A stretch of DNA of 38,671 nucleotides from Gammaproteobacteria bacterium UBA2965 (GCA_002348385.1 DEBD01000035.1:1-38671), one strand, 5' to 3'; counted from the stretch's first letter, positions 1-8,110 are shown. Notes: generated by a model not told the origin, from the sequence alone. Numbers and translations are program-made.

Positions 1-126
1 ACCGGGGCCGCGCAATGACAAGGGACCGACGGGCAGGTGTTGGATCAACCTCGGGCAGAGGGACAGACAGGCTCGGTCGGCTAGATGCGGGGATTTATTT
101 TTCGGCGCCGCAAACAGATGAAGAGT

Positions 127-203
127 TGGTCGGAGTGAGAGGATTTGAACCTCCGGCCCCCACGTCCCGAACGTGGTGCTCTACCAAGCTGAGCTACACT
201 CCG
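127..203 (-). tRNA. tRNA-Pro (anticodon CGG)
   Basis: A full cloverleaf reads on the minus strand. The 7-bp acceptor stem pairs 197-203 with 131-137. The anticodon stem CCACG/CGTGG encloses the loop TTCGGGA, giving anticodon CGG (proline, codon CCG). The T arm contains GGTTCAAATCC. The discriminator base is A and the 3' CCA is encoded (127-129). No other tRNA lies beside it. It is preceded by its own sigma70-like promoter at 232-260. Confidence 0.97.
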
Positions 204-231
204 ACTGGCCCGGCTGAACGACGGGCCGCGT

Positions 232-260
232 ATTGTAAGAGGCCCACGCAGACCGAACAA
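232..260 (-). promoter_or_regulatory. promoter of tRNA-Pro
   Basis: On the minus strand TTGTTC (255-260) and TACAAT (232-237) are separated by 17 bp and end about 28 bp upstream of the tRNA 5' end. Spacing and position fit a sigma70 promoter for a stand-alone tRNA. Found by eye. Confidence 0.6.
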
Positions 261-484
261 CCAGCCCAGATTGGGATCCGCTCCCGCTGATAAAGATGCC
301 TAGCCAGGGCGGCGGAAAGCCAGATCTGCTGCGAGTTGTCTGCTGTGCGGTCTGCGGAGACGGTGGCCGCCCCACACAGTGCCAAGGTGGTCTTGATGCC
401 GTAGAAGCCGCGAAGCTTGCGGGAGCTAGGCTCGACGCCTGCATGGGCCAGACTGCTCGCGCACAAGCTATCGGCGATCTCCAG
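261..484. other. intergenic region with no recognised gene
   Basis: This is most of the roughly 310 bp gap between tRNA-Pro and ispB. Apart from the tRNA promoter (232-260) and a weak terminator-like hairpin at 485-511, I see nothing. The open frames across it are low-complexity and resemble no family I know. Confidence 0.5.
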
Positions 485-511
485 AAAAACTCAGTCCATT
501 GGCTTCAATGG
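485..511 (-). terminator. weak terminator-like hairpin after ispB
   Basis: Downstream of the ispB stop on the minus strand, CCATTG/CAATGG form a 6-bp stem with a 4-nt loop. A run of five T follows after a short spacer. The stem is short and the T-run is not adjacent, so this is only a candidate rho-independent terminator. Confidence 0.3.
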
Positions 512-520
512 GCGCTGTCC

Positions 521-1549
521 TTAGCGCAGTCGGTCGACGCAAAAATTGGTCAGCGTGTGCAGGGCATCGCGGTAGGCGTTGTCTGGCAGCGCGCGCAATT
601 GCTGGGCGGCGCGTTCGCTTTGAGTCAACGCGGCCTGCAGGGTGTAATCCAGCGCGCCACTGCTCTGCACAATGCGCAAGACGTCGCTCATGTGTGAGGC
701 GGATTGCTCGGCGATGGCCTGCCGGATTACGTCGGCCTCCGCTTGCGGCGCATTGGCCAGGGCGTGAATGAGGGGCAGCGTGAGCTTACCCTCGGCCAGG
801 TCGTCTCCCACGTTCTTGCCCATGGTGTTGGCATCGCCCACGTAGTCGAGCCAATCGTCCACCAGCTGATAGGCCAGGCCGAAATGCAGGCCGAAGTCGC
901 GCAAAGCGGTAATCTGCTCGGCAGCTTTCGATGCCAGCACACCGGCGGTGTGGGTGGCCGCCTGGAACAGCATGGCGGTCTTGCAGCGGATCACGTTCAT
1001 GTACTGTGCTTCGCTGAGCGCGCAGTTGCCCACGTTGGCCAGCTGCATCACCTCGCCCTCGGCGATGGTGTTGGTGGCATCCGACAGGATGGCCATGATG
1101 TCCATGCTTTCCAGTTCCACCATGAGCTGGAAAGCGCGCGAGTAAAGGAAGTCGCCCACCAGCACGCTGGGCGGATTGCCCCACAGCGCGTTGGCGGTGG
1201 CTGCGCCGCGACGCAATTCGGAGTGATCCACCACGTCGTCGTGCAGGAGCATGGCGGTGTGTAGAAACTCGATGATGGTGGCCAGTCGAATGTGGCCCTG
1301 ACCGCTGTAGCCACAGCAGTAGGCGCCCAGCAGCACCATGAGTGGCCGCAGTCGTTTGCCGCCGCTTTCCACGATGTGGTGACCGATCTCCTCCACCAGG
1401 GCGACATCTGAGGTGAGTTGGCGCGGAATGAGCGTGTTAACGGCCGCAAAATCCTCCGCAACCAGCGCAAATACCGACTCAAGGATGTCGCCTTGGGCAG
1501 CGCTGCCGGGCGTTTCCTTGCGCTGGGCTACCGCTGGATTGGAAGACAT
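521..1549 (-). CDS. ispB: octaprenyl/polyprenyl diphosphate synthase
   Basis: Trans-type polyprenyl synthase that extends farnesyl diphosphate with isopentenyl units to make the quinone side chain. It is a cytosolic enzyme. The 342 residues contain GGKRLRP (63-69), the first Asp-rich motif DDVVD (104-108), GDFLYSRAFQ, and the second Asp-rich motif DDWLD (231-235), all in the order seen in E. coli IspB. It is about 20 residues longer than the E. coli protein, all at the N-terminus. The ATG has AGGAA upstream on the minus strand. It is divergent from rplU, the usual arrangement in Gammaproteobacteria. Chain length (C40 or another) cannot be read from the sequence with confidence. Confidence 0.95.
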   Translation of the reverse strand: MSSNPAVAQRKETPGSAAQGDILESVFALVAEDFAAVNTLIPRQLTSDVALVEEIGHHIVESGGKRLRPLMVLLGAYCCGYSGQGHIRLATIIEFLHTAMLLHDDVVDHSELRRGAATANALWGNPPSVLVGDFLYSRAFQLMVELESMDIMAILSDATNTIAEGEVMQLANVGNCALSEAQYMNVIRCKTAMLFQAATHTAGVLASKAAEQITALRDFGLHFGLAYQLVDDWLDYVGDANTMGKNVGDDLAEGKLTLPLIHALANAPQAEADVIRQAIAEQSASHMSDVLRIVQSSGALDYTLQAALTQSERAAQQLRALPDNAYRDALHTLTNFCVDRLR

Positions 1550-1570
1550 TGGCCGGTTCCTGCTAACTCG

Positions 1571-1599
1571 TTGTATTTCAATATCTTTGACCGTAGAAT
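1571..1599 (+). promoter_or_regulatory. promoter of rplU-rpmA
   Basis: TTGTAT (1571-1576), a 17-bp spacer and TAGAAT (1594-1599) lie about 150 bp before rplU. This leaves a long 5' leader. The ispB promoter must lie in the same 200-bp divergent gap but is less clear. Confidence 0.5.
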
Positions 1600-1748
1600 T
1601 ACGCGCCTTTCGCCGCCGGCCCGTAGACGCAGAGCCGGATGCTCGACGGTTTCACGGAGCAAATTATAGGCTCTTATTGAGACGTAGGCGAAGGTGCCGG
1701 CGCCAAATGGTTCGCCGGGTGTGGCGAAGGCAGCTAGAGTGACAGGTC

Positions 1749-2060
1749 ATGTTTGCAGTATTTTCAAGTGGTGGTAAGCAGCACCGGGTGACGGAAGGTG
1801 AAGTCATTCGTGTGGAAAAGCTCGGCGGCGAAGCCGGCGACGAGGTGGTGTTCGATAAGGTGCTGATGATTGCCGACGGCGACAACGTATCCGTTGGGGC
1901 GCCGTATGTTGAAGGTGGCAAAGTCACAGCGGAAGTGGTCGGCAGCGATCGCAGCAAGAAGATACGCGTCATTAAGTTTAAGCGGCGCAAAGACTACATG
2001 CGCCGGCAGGGGCACAGGCAGTGGTTCACCGAACTCAAGATCACCGGCATTGCCAGCTGA
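1749..2060 (+). CDS. rplU: 50S ribosomal protein L21
   Basis: Large-subunit protein that binds 23S rRNA. The 103-residue product starts MFAVFSSGGKQHRV and carries the basic C-terminal stretch FKRRKDYMRRQGHRQ typical of L21, at normal family length. It lies 27 bp upstream of rpmA and shares its promoter and terminator. Identity is firm from sequence and from the conserved rplU-rpmA-obgE order. Confidence 0.98.
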   Translation: MFAVFSSGGKQHRVTEGEVIRVEKLGGEAGDEVVFDKVLMIADGDNVSVGAPYVEGGKVTAEVVGSDRSKKIRVIKFKRRKDYMRRQGHRQWFTELKITGIAS

Positions 2061-2087
2061 CGGTCGCGCGGCAACAGGAGATAAACA

Positions 2088-2354
2088 ATGGCGCATAAGA
2101 AAGCCGGCGGCAGTACCCGCAACGGTCGCGATTCAGAATCAAAACGTCTGGGGGTCAAGAAATATGGTGGCGAGCTGGTGCAGGCCGGCAATATCATCGT
2201 GCGCCAGCGTGGCACCCAGGTCCACCCTGGGCCAAACGTCGGTTGCGGCCGAGACCACACGCTGTTCGCTACCGCAGACGGGTATGTTCGATTTACTACC
2301 AGGGGGCCGCTTAACCGGAAGTTCGTGACGGTGGAGCCCGCGGCCCAAGCCTAG
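2088..2354 (+). CDS. rpmA: 50S ribosomal protein L27
   Basis: Large-subunit protein whose N-terminal tail reaches the peptidyl-transferase centre. The 88 residues begin MAHKKAGGSTRNGRDSESK, the classic L27 N-terminus, with no cleavable Firmicutes-type extension. A strong ribosome binding site (AGGAG) precedes the ATG. A rho-independent terminator follows within 10 bp, so the ribosomal pair is separated from obgE. Confidence 0.98.
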   Translation: MAHKKAGGSTRNGRDSESKRLGVKKYGGELVQAGNIIVRQRGTQVHPGPNVGCGRDHTLFATADGYVRFTTRGPLNRKFVTVEPAAQA

Positions 2355-2361
2355 ATCAGAC

Positions 2362-2388
2362 AAACCCCGCGGACGCGGGGTTTTTTTT
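2362..2388 (+). terminator. rho-independent terminator after rpmA
   Basis: The 9-bp arms AAACCCCGC/GCGGGGTTT close a GGAC loop and run into eight consecutive T. It lies between the rpmA stop (2354) and the obgE ATG (2401). This is the clearest terminator in the window. Confidence 0.93.
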
Positions 2389-2400
2389 GCGGTTGAATCC

Positions 2401-3588
2401 ATGCAGTTCATTGACGAAGCAACCATTCGCGTGGACGCCGGCAACGGCGGATCTGGCTGCCTGAGCTTTCGGCGCGAAAAGTATGTGGCCCGCGGCGGCC
2501 CGGATGGCGGAGACGGCGGCGCGGGTGGCGACGTGGTATTAGTCGCCCACGCCGGTCTCAATACCCTGGTGGACTTCCGCTACCAGCCCCGCTACCGGGC
2601 TGCCAATGGACAGCCAGGCAGTGGCCGTAACAAAACGGGTGCCGATGGAGAGGTCTGTTGCGTACGGGTGCCCGTGGGAACCAGTGTGATCGACGATGCC
2701 ACCATGGAGACCTTGGGCGATCTGACCTACGCTGATCAGACCTTGGTGGTGGCTCGAGGTGGTGCCAGGGGGTTGGGAAATGCCCGGTTCAAATCCAGCA
2801 CCAACCGGGCCCCACGCAAAACTTCACCCGGTGAGGCGGGGGAGTCGCGCCAGCTTCGCCTGCAGCTGAAGTTGCTGGCGGATGTGGGATTGCTCGGCAT
2901 GCCCAACGCGGGCAAATCCACGCTGATCAGTACCGTCTCGGCGGCGCGTCCCAAGGTTGCCGAATATCCATTTACCACACTGGTGCCGAGCCTGGGTGTG
3001 GTGGCCGTGGACGATCAAACCAGCTTTGTGATGGCCGATATACCCGGATTAATCGAGGGCGCCGCTGAAGGGGCTGGGCTGGGCGTGCAGTTCCTGCGCC
3101 ATTTGTCGCGCACGCGTACGTTGCTCCATCTCGTTGAGGTGGCCCCCGCGGATGGCAGCGATCCCATGACTAACGCGCGCCTCATCGAGGGGGAGCTCGC
3201 GTCGTACAGCACCTCTCTTGCCGCTCGCCCGATCATACTGGTGCTGACCAAGGTAGATCTGCTTAGTGAGCAAGCCGTCGGCCAGGTGGTAGATGCGTTT
3301 CGGTGTGAGTATCCCGACCGAGACATTTATCCCGTCTCCGCAGTGACTGGCGCCGGGGTGCCTGCGCTGATTGGTGCGCTGGCGTCGGAGGTGACCGCAT
3401 TGAGGCGGCGGTTGCTCGAAGATGATGAATTTGCCCAGCAACAGACCGCCCTGGAAGCAGCCATCGCCGACGACGTGCTCGCCAGCGCGGTGGCGCGCCA
3501 GCAGGCGCGCAAAGCCCGCAGCGAGGTGGAAGCGGCTGATGACGAAGACCATGGCGTAACGGTGGTTTACGCGAGGGACGAGCAGTGA
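2401..3588 (+). CDS. obgE: Obg-family GTPase ObgE/CgtA
   Basis: Essential ribosome-associated GTPase acting in 50S assembly and stress signalling. The 395-residue protein has the glycine-rich Obg fold (about 1-158), then a G domain with P-loop GMPNAGKS (166-173), DIPG (213-216), a G4 motif that reads TKVD (283-286) instead of NKxD, and a G5 SAVTGAG. The C-terminal tail is acidic. The start lies just after the rpmA terminator, yet no clear promoter is visible in the 12 bp between, so read-through or an internal promoter is likely. Its stop overlaps the proB start. Confidence 0.96.
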   Translation: MQFIDEATIRVDAGNGGSGCLSFRREKYVARGGPDGGDGGAGGDVVLVAHAGLNTLVDFRYQPRYRAANGQPGSGRNKTGADGEVCCVRVPVGTSVIDDATMETLGDLTYADQTLVVARGGARGLGNARFKSSTNRAPRKTSPGEAGESRQLRLQLKLLADVGLLGMPNAGKSTLISTVSAARPKVAEYPFTTLVPSLGVVAVDDQTSFVMADIPGLIEGAAEGAGLGVQFLRHLSRTRTLLHLVEVAPADGSDPMTNARLIEGELASYSTSLAARPIILVLTKVDLLSEQAVGQVVDAFRCEYPDRDIYPVSAVTGAGVPALIGALASEVTALRRRLLEDDEFAQQQTALEAAIADDVLASAVARQQARKARSEVEAADDEDHGVTVVYARDEQ

Positions 3589-4721
3589 GCGATGACGCTG
3601 CCAGGCAACGCCTGCGATCGATACAACGCGTAGTCATCAAAGTGGGCAGCGCGTTGCTCAACCAGCCGGACACCGGTTTAGCCAAGGCCCGTATCGATGA
3701 GCTTGCCGAGCAGATCCATGAGCTGCTGGAAGACGGCGTGCAGGTGGTGCTGGTGAGTTCGGGAGCCGTGGCTGAGGGATTGAGCAGGCTGGGGATGAGG
3801 CGTCGGCCGAGCCGGGTACATGAACTGCAGGCTGCCGCTGCGGTGGGCCAGATGGGCCTAGTGCAGGCATATGAGCAAGCCTTTGCCGGTCACGGCCGGC
3901 ATACGGCCATGGTGTTGCTGACCCACGATGACCTGGCGAACCGGAAACGCTATCTGAATGCCCGCGCAACCCTGACCCGCTTGTTGGCATTGGGCGTAAT
4001 CCCCGTCATCAACGAAAACGATACGGTGGCCACCGACGAGATCCGCTTTGGCGACAACGATACGCTGGCCGCTTTGGTCGCCAACCTGCTGCAGGCCGAC
4101 CTGCTGTTCATTCTCACGGACACCGATGGTCTGCATGAGGCCGACCCCCGGGTAGAACCCCAGGCGGCTTTGGTTTCCGAAGCCGACGTAGCCGAGAGCC
4201 GCTTGGACGAGATGGTGGGTGAGGGAGTTGGCGCGCTGGGTCGCGGCGGGATGGTGACCAAACTGAGCGCTGCGCGCATTGCGGCGCGTTCTGGCGCTCA
4301 TACGCTCATCGCTAGCGGCAATGAGCCCCAGGTTGTGCGGCGCGCCTTGGCCGGGGAAAGCTTGGGTACGCTGCTGGTGGCGTCGGTGACGCCGCTGGAT
4401 GCGCGCAAGGGGTGGATTGCCGGCCAGCTGCGGGTCAAAGGCGACCTGCAGCTGGATGAGGGGGCCGCCAGAGCGCTACGCAGTGATGGTGTAAGCCTGC
4501 TGCCTGTGGGCGTGCGTGGCGTGAGTGGGGATTTCTCGCGTGGCGATCTGGTGCGCTGCCTTGACCCGAGTGGGCAGGTCGTGGCTCAGGGGCTCATCAA
4601 CTATGGCAGCGGCGACACGGCGAAGCTGATGGGCGTGGGTTCCGGGGCCATTGCCGAGCGAATTGGATACAGCGCCGAGCCGGAGCTCATACACCGCGAT
4701 AATTTGGTTCTGCTGGATTAA
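3585..4721 (+). CDS. proB: glutamate 5-kinase with C-terminal PUA domain
   Basis: Phosphorylates L-glutamate with ATP, the first step of proline synthesis, in the cytosol. The 378-residue protein has an amino-acid-kinase domain with VIKVGSALL near the N-terminus, INENDTVATDEI and FGDNDTLAALVA near residues 141-165, and a C-terminal PUA domain (about 284-365), the normal architecture. The start is GTG at 3585, overlapping the obgE stop in a GTGA junction, so the two genes are translationally coupled. It converges on rpsT with a 25-bp gap. Confidence 0.96.
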   Translation: MSDDAARQRLRSIQRVVIKVGSALLNQPDTGLAKARIDELAEQIHELLEDGVQVVLVSSGAVAEGLSRLGMRRRPSRVHELQAAAAVGQMGLVQAYEQAFAGHGRHTAMVLLTHDDLANRKRYLNARATLTRLLALGVIPVINENDTVATDEIRFGDNDTLAALVANLLQADLLFILTDTDGLHEADPRVEPQAALVSEADVAESRLDEMVGEGVGALGRGGMVTKLSAARIAARSGAHTLIASGNEPQVVRRALAGESLGTLLVASVTPLDARKGWIAGQLRVKGDLQLDEGAARALRSDGVSLLPVGVRGVSGDFSRGDLVRCLDPSGQVVAQGLINYGSGDTAKLMGVGSGAIAERIGYSAEPELIHRDNLVLLD

Positions 4722-4746
4722 CCGGCGGGCCGGAGCGTGGGAGCGA

Positions 4747-5013
4747 TCAGCTGCTCAGCGCCTTGATCTTGGCGCTCAGCCGCGACTTATGTCGCGCGGC
4801 CTTGTTCTTATGCATGATGCCCTTGGCTGTCAGTCGGTCGATAATGGGTACCGCCGCGGTGAGTGCCGCTGCTGCGGCTTCGGCATCTTTGGTATCGATG
4901 GCGGCGTTGACGCGCTTGATATAGGTGCGGACCATGGAACGCTGGCTTGCGTTGTGCCGGCGACGCTTTTCCGCCTGCCGGGCGCGCTTGCGGGCTTGTG
5001 GGCTGTTGGCCAA
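4747..5013 (-). CDS. rpsT: 30S ribosomal protein S20 (TTG start)
   Basis: Small-subunit primary 16S rRNA-binding protein. The 88-residue product begins (M)ANSPQARKRARQ and is Lys/Arg-rich and helical, matching S20 in length and sequence. The start is TTG (5011-5013) with GGAG placed 7 nt upstream; the longer in-frame ATG version adds residues not found in the family. E. coli rpsT also uses UUG, where it is tied to autoregulation. The promoter reaches into the divergent murJ gene. Confidence 0.95.
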   Translation of the reverse strand: MANSPQARKRARQAEKRRRHNASQRSMVRTYIKRVNAAIDTKDAEAAAAALTAAVPIIDRLTAKGIMHKNKAARHKSRLSAKIKALSS

Positions 5014-5044
5014 AAGGACGCTCCCAGAAATTTGAAGGCGCGGC

Positions 5045-5073
5045 ATAATGCCGCCGAGGTATGAGTATGTCAA
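5045..5073 (-). promoter_or_regulatory. promoter of rpsT, inside the murJ start
   Basis: On the minus strand a perfect TTGACA (5068-5073) is followed by 17 bp and CATTAT (5045-5050). The -35 hexamer sits on the first murJ codons. The -10 is the centre of a perfect inverted repeat, GCGGCAT-A-ATGCCGC. Position fits an rpsT leader of about 25 nt. Confidence 0.65.
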
Positions 5074-6641
5074 CCGGCCCAGATGCTGAGAACGACGCTT
5101 ACGAGGCCGGCCAGAACGTAGCCGCGCAAGGCGGCATCGTCTCGGCCATGACCATGCTGTCGCGTATCTCGGGGCTGGCCCGCGACATGGTGCTGTCGTA
5201 CTTCTTCGGGGCAACCAACGTGGCCGACGCCTTCTTCGTCGCGTTCCGGATCCCCAACTTCTTTCGCCGCCTGTTTGCCGAAGGGGCTTTCAATCAGGCA
5301 TTCGTGCCGGTGCTGGCCGAATACCGTTTGCAGGATGATATGGCGCTGCGGCAATTTGTCGCGGCCGTGGGCGGAAATCTCGCGGCCGTGCTGCTGCCTG
5401 TGGTCATCGTCGGAGTGGTGTGCGCGCCCGCTCTGGTTGCGGTGTTCGCGCCGGGCTTCTGGGACGACGAAGAGCGGTTTGAGCTCACGGTAGACATGGT
5501 CCGCATCACGTTCCCTTATCTGGGATTCATCTCTCTCACGGCCTTTGCCGGAGCAGTGCTCAACAGCCACCATCGCTATGCCATCCCGGCGTTTACGCCA
5601 GTGCTGTTGAACCTCAGCTTGATCAGCGCCGTACTGTTTGCCGCTGACCTGTTTGCCACCCCGGTGCTGGCTCTGGCTTGGGGTGTGCTGGTAGCGGGAT
5701 TTGTGCAGCTGGTATTTCAGGCTCCTTCCATGCAGCGCTTGGGGTTGGTGGTGCGGCCATCCCTGGATTTCCGCCACCCCGGCGTTCGTCAGGTGGGCCG
5801 GCTGCTGGGTCCGGCGGTATTCGCAGCCTCTGTGCTTCAGATCAACTCGCTAGTAGATACGATCCTCGCTTCAACGTTGGTGGCGGGCAGCATTTCCTGG
5901 CTGTACTACTCGGATCGGCTGTTCGAGCTGCCTATTGGGGTGGTGGCGGCGGCGCTGGGTGCTGTGCTGCTCACCAATCTTTCGCGGCTGGACAGCGCTG
6001 GGGCCCGGGAGCGCTTCTCCGATACCCTGGATTGGGGGATGCGGATGGGTGCGCTGCTGGGAGTGCCAGCGGCGGCTGCTTTGTATGGGTTGGCGCTACC
6101 GCTCATCGCCACCATCTTTCTGCGCGGTGAGCTCACCGAGGGTGATGCCCGCATGGCGGCATTGAGCCTGCAGGCATTCGCGGTGGGTTTGCCGGCGTTC
6201 GTGTGGGTCAAGGTGCTGGCGCCTGGCTATTTTGCCCAGCAGGACACAGCAACTCCTTTTCGTATTGCCAGCATCGCAGTAGTGACCAACGTGGCCCTCA
6301 ACCTGGCACTGTTCTCCTGGTGGGGGCACGTGGGCCTGGCGTTCGCCACATCCGTCTCGGGTTGGGTCAATGCGCTGCTGTTGCTTCGCGGCCTCATGCG
6401 TGACGGCCGCTACCGTCCTGGCCGGGCGTTCTGGCTGACCTGCGCCAGAGCTATGGTTGGCTCAGCCGTGATGCTGGTTGCTCTGCTCTGGCTGATGCCC
6501 GAGCCGACATCCTGGCTGTCGGTGGACGGGTGGACGCGCGCCCTGTGGATGGCGGGCGCGGTGGCCCTGGGTGCGTCTTCCTATGGGGCGGTAGCGGTGT
6601 TGCTGGGTGAGAAGCCGCGTAGTCTGCTGCACCGGGCATAG
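5067..6641 (+). CDS. murJ: lipid II flippase MurJ (MviN)
   Basis: Inner-membrane MOP-superfamily transporter that flips lipid II for peptidoglycan synthesis. The sequence is hydrophobic through its length, with many membrane segments. The N-terminal block MTMLSRISGLARDMVLSYFFG is followed by ADAFFVAFRIPNFFRRLFAEG and AFNQAFVPVLAEY, the MurJ hallmarks. Length (524 residues) is normal. I prefer the ATG at 5067 because GAGG (5056-5059) is 7 nt upstream; an ATG at 5061 adds two residues but leaves 1 nt of spacing. It is divergent from rpsT, and ribF follows, as in many Gammaproteobacteria. Confidence 0.95.
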   Translation: MSTGPDAENDAYEAGQNVAAQGGIVSAMTMLSRISGLARDMVLSYFFGATNVADAFFVAFRIPNFFRRLFAEGAFNQAFVPVLAEYRLQDDMALRQFVAAVGGNLAAVLLPVVIVGVVCAPALVAVFAPGFWDDEERFELTVDMVRITFPYLGFISLTAFAGAVLNSHHRYAIPAFTPVLLNLSLISAVLFAADLFATPVLALAWGVLVAGFVQLVFQAPSMQRLGLVVRPSLDFRHPGVRQVGRLLGPAVFAASVLQINSLVDTILASTLVAGSISWLYYSDRLFELPIGVVAAALGAVLLTNLSRLDSAGARERFSDTLDWGMRMGALLGVPAAAALYGLALPLIATIFLRGELTEGDARMAALSLQAFAVGLPAFVWVKVLAPGYFAQQDTATPFRIASIAVVTNVALNLALFSWWGHVGLAFATSVSGWVNALLLLRGLMRDGRYRPGRAFWLTCARAMVGSAVMLVALLWLMPEPTSWLSVDGWTRALWMAGAVALGASSYGAVAVLLGEKPRSLLHRA

Positions 6642-6680
6642 AGGCAGTAGTGCGACGCAGCGCACTGGGCTCAGGCACCC

Positions 6681-6686
6681 TATAAT
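6681..6686 (+). promoter_or_regulatory. consensus -10 box just upstream of ribF
   Basis: A perfect TATAAT ends 7 nt before the best ribF ATG (6694). Normal sigma70 spacing would put +1 at or next to that ATG, implying a leaderless or nearly leaderless message. No good -35 hexamer is visible at 17 bp. Confidence 0.45.
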
Positions 6687-6693
6687 GGCCGCT

Positions 6694-7620
6694 ATGGAGA
6701 TCATACGCGGCTTGCACAACGTCAAGGAACGGCATCGGGGGTGTGTGCTCACCATCGGTAACTTCGACGGTGTGCACCACGGTCACCAGGTGTTGCTGTC
6801 GCATCTTGAAGCCAAAAAAAGAGAACTGGGTGTGCCCAGTATGCTGCTGACCATGGAGCCCGCGCCGCGCGAGTTCTTCGCTGGCGAAGCGGTACCGGCC
6901 AGGCTCACGAGGTTTCGCGAGAAGGTCACCTTGCTCAAGCCCCTGGGCCTCGACCGCGTTCTGTGTCTGCCTTTCAACGACGAGGTGGCGAGCATTCCGG
7001 CGGAATGGGTTGTCGACGCGCTGCTGCACGAGCAGCTCGGTGCCCAGTATGTGGTGGTGGGTGACGACTTCCGCTTCGGTCAGGGCGCACGTGGCGACTA
7101 CGCCATGTTGGAGGAGGCTGGCCGGCGGCATGGCTTCGAGGTCAGCCACCTGGGCACCCTGACCTTCGACCACGAACGGGTGAGCAGCACGCGCGTGCGC
7201 CAAGCGCTGGCGCAAGGTAATTTCGAGCTGGCCGAGAAGCTGCTGGGACATCCCTACTTCATCATGGGCCGGGTGGTATATGGACGCCAACTGGGCCGCA
7301 CCCTGGGGGTGCCCACCGCCAACATTCAGCTGCAGCGCTACCGCGCGGCGCTGGAGGGTGTTTACGCGGTGAAGGTCAGCATCGCGGGAGCCGTGCATGG
7401 CGGGACCGCGAACATTGGCGTGCGGCCCACGGTGGATGGCCGCGAGCCGCTGCTGGAGGTGCACATCTTCGACTTCGACGCGGACATCTATGGGGAGCTC
7501 ATCTCTGTGGAGTTCCGTCACAAGATCCGGGATGAGCAGCAGTTCGACGGGCTAGATGCCCTGAAAGCACAGATTCATTACGACCTGGCCACCGCACGGG
7601 AATGGCTTGCCCGTGACTGA
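6694..7620 (+). CDS. ribF: bifunctional riboflavin kinase / FAD synthetase
   Basis: Converts riboflavin to FMN and FMN to FAD in the cytosol. The 308-residue protein has an N-terminal adenylyltransferase domain with HHGH (28-31) in TIGNFDGVHHGHQ and VVGDDFRFGQGARGD. The C-terminal kinase domain carries GRTLGVPTANI. The N-terminus MEIIRGLHNV aligns with E. coli MKLIRGIHNL, which supports the ATG at 6694; an ATG at 6685 would add MAA. No Shine-Dalgarno sequence is visible. The 3' end overlaps lspA directly, with no ileS between, unlike Pseudomonas and E. coli. Confidence 0.95.
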   Translation: MEIIRGLHNVKERHRGCVLTIGNFDGVHHGHQVLLSHLEAKKRELGVPSMLLTMEPAPREFFAGEAVPARLTRFREKVTLLKPLGLDRVLCLPFNDEVASIPAEWVVDALLHEQLGAQYVVVGDDFRFGQGARGDYAMLEEAGRRHGFEVSHLGTLTFDHERVSSTRVRQALAQGNFELAEKLLGHPYFIMGRVVYGRQLGRTLGVPTANIQLQRYRAALEGVYAVKVSIAGAVHGGTANIGVRPTVDGREPLLEVHIFDFDADIYGELISVEFRHKIRDEQQFDGLDALKAQIHYDLATAREWLARD

Positions 7621-8110
7621 GCCGCGCGCGCGGCTGTTGCCCTGGCTGTCCATAGCGGGACTGGTGCTGGTGGCCGATCAGCTCAGCAAATGGGTGGTAG
7701 TGCAGAATCTGTACCTGGGCGAGCGCGTCGACGTGTTCTCCTTTTTTGGCTGGGTGCGTTGGCACAATGACGGGGCCGCGTTTTCCATGCTTAGTGGCGC
7801 CGGTGGGCGGTGGTTTTTCGTCGCGCTGGCAGCAGGATTTGGCGCGTTCATCATCTACGAGTTGCGGCGGTTGCCCGTTAACGGGCGGCTCATGGGCTGG
7901 GCGTATGCGCTCATTCTCGGGGGTGCCCTGGGCAACGGCGTCGACCGTCTGGCCCATGGTTACGTGGTGGATTTCGTGCTGGTGCATTATCAAGACTGGT
8001 ACTTTCCGGCTTTCAACGTGGCCGACGCCAGCCTTTCGGCAGGTGCGGCATGCTGGCTGTGGGTGCTGCTGCAGGAATACCTGCAGCAGCGACGAGCGAG
8101 CGCCGCCTGA
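7607..8110 (+). CDS. lspA: lipoprotein signal peptidase (signal peptidase II)
   Basis: Inner-membrane aspartyl protease that cleaves prolipoproteins after diacylglyceryl transfer. The 167-residue protein has four hydrophobic segments, LVADQLSKW near the N-terminus, and the catalytic region GNGVDRL...GYVVDF (Asp122) and FNVADA (Asp140). Start is TTG at 7607 (GGGA 5 nt upstream) or GTG at 7613; both overlap the end of ribF. The stop shares a base with the fkpB ATG, so ribF-lspA-fkpB are coupled. The BamD lipoprotein in this window would be one of its substrates. Confidence 0.94.
   Translation: MPVTEPRARLLPWLSIAGLVLVADQLSKWVVVQNLYLGERVDVFSFFGWVRWHNDGAAFSMLSGAGGRWFFVALAAGFGAFIIYELRRLPVNGRLMGWAYALILGGALGNGVDRLAHGYVVDFVLVHYQDWYFPAFNVADASLSAGAACWLWVLLQEYLQQRRASAA

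Noticed and set aside
15..290. Small plus-strand frame across the tRNA
   Set aside because: It runs through tRNA-Pro on the opposite strand, and the translation has no protein-like character.
6640..6694. FMN riboswitch upstream of ribF
   Set aside because: The gap is only about 50 bp and lacks the conserved RFN-element sequence.
6451..7521. A 356-codon minus-strand open frame across murJ and ribF
   Set aside because: It spans two clear genes on the other strand and has no recognisable domain.
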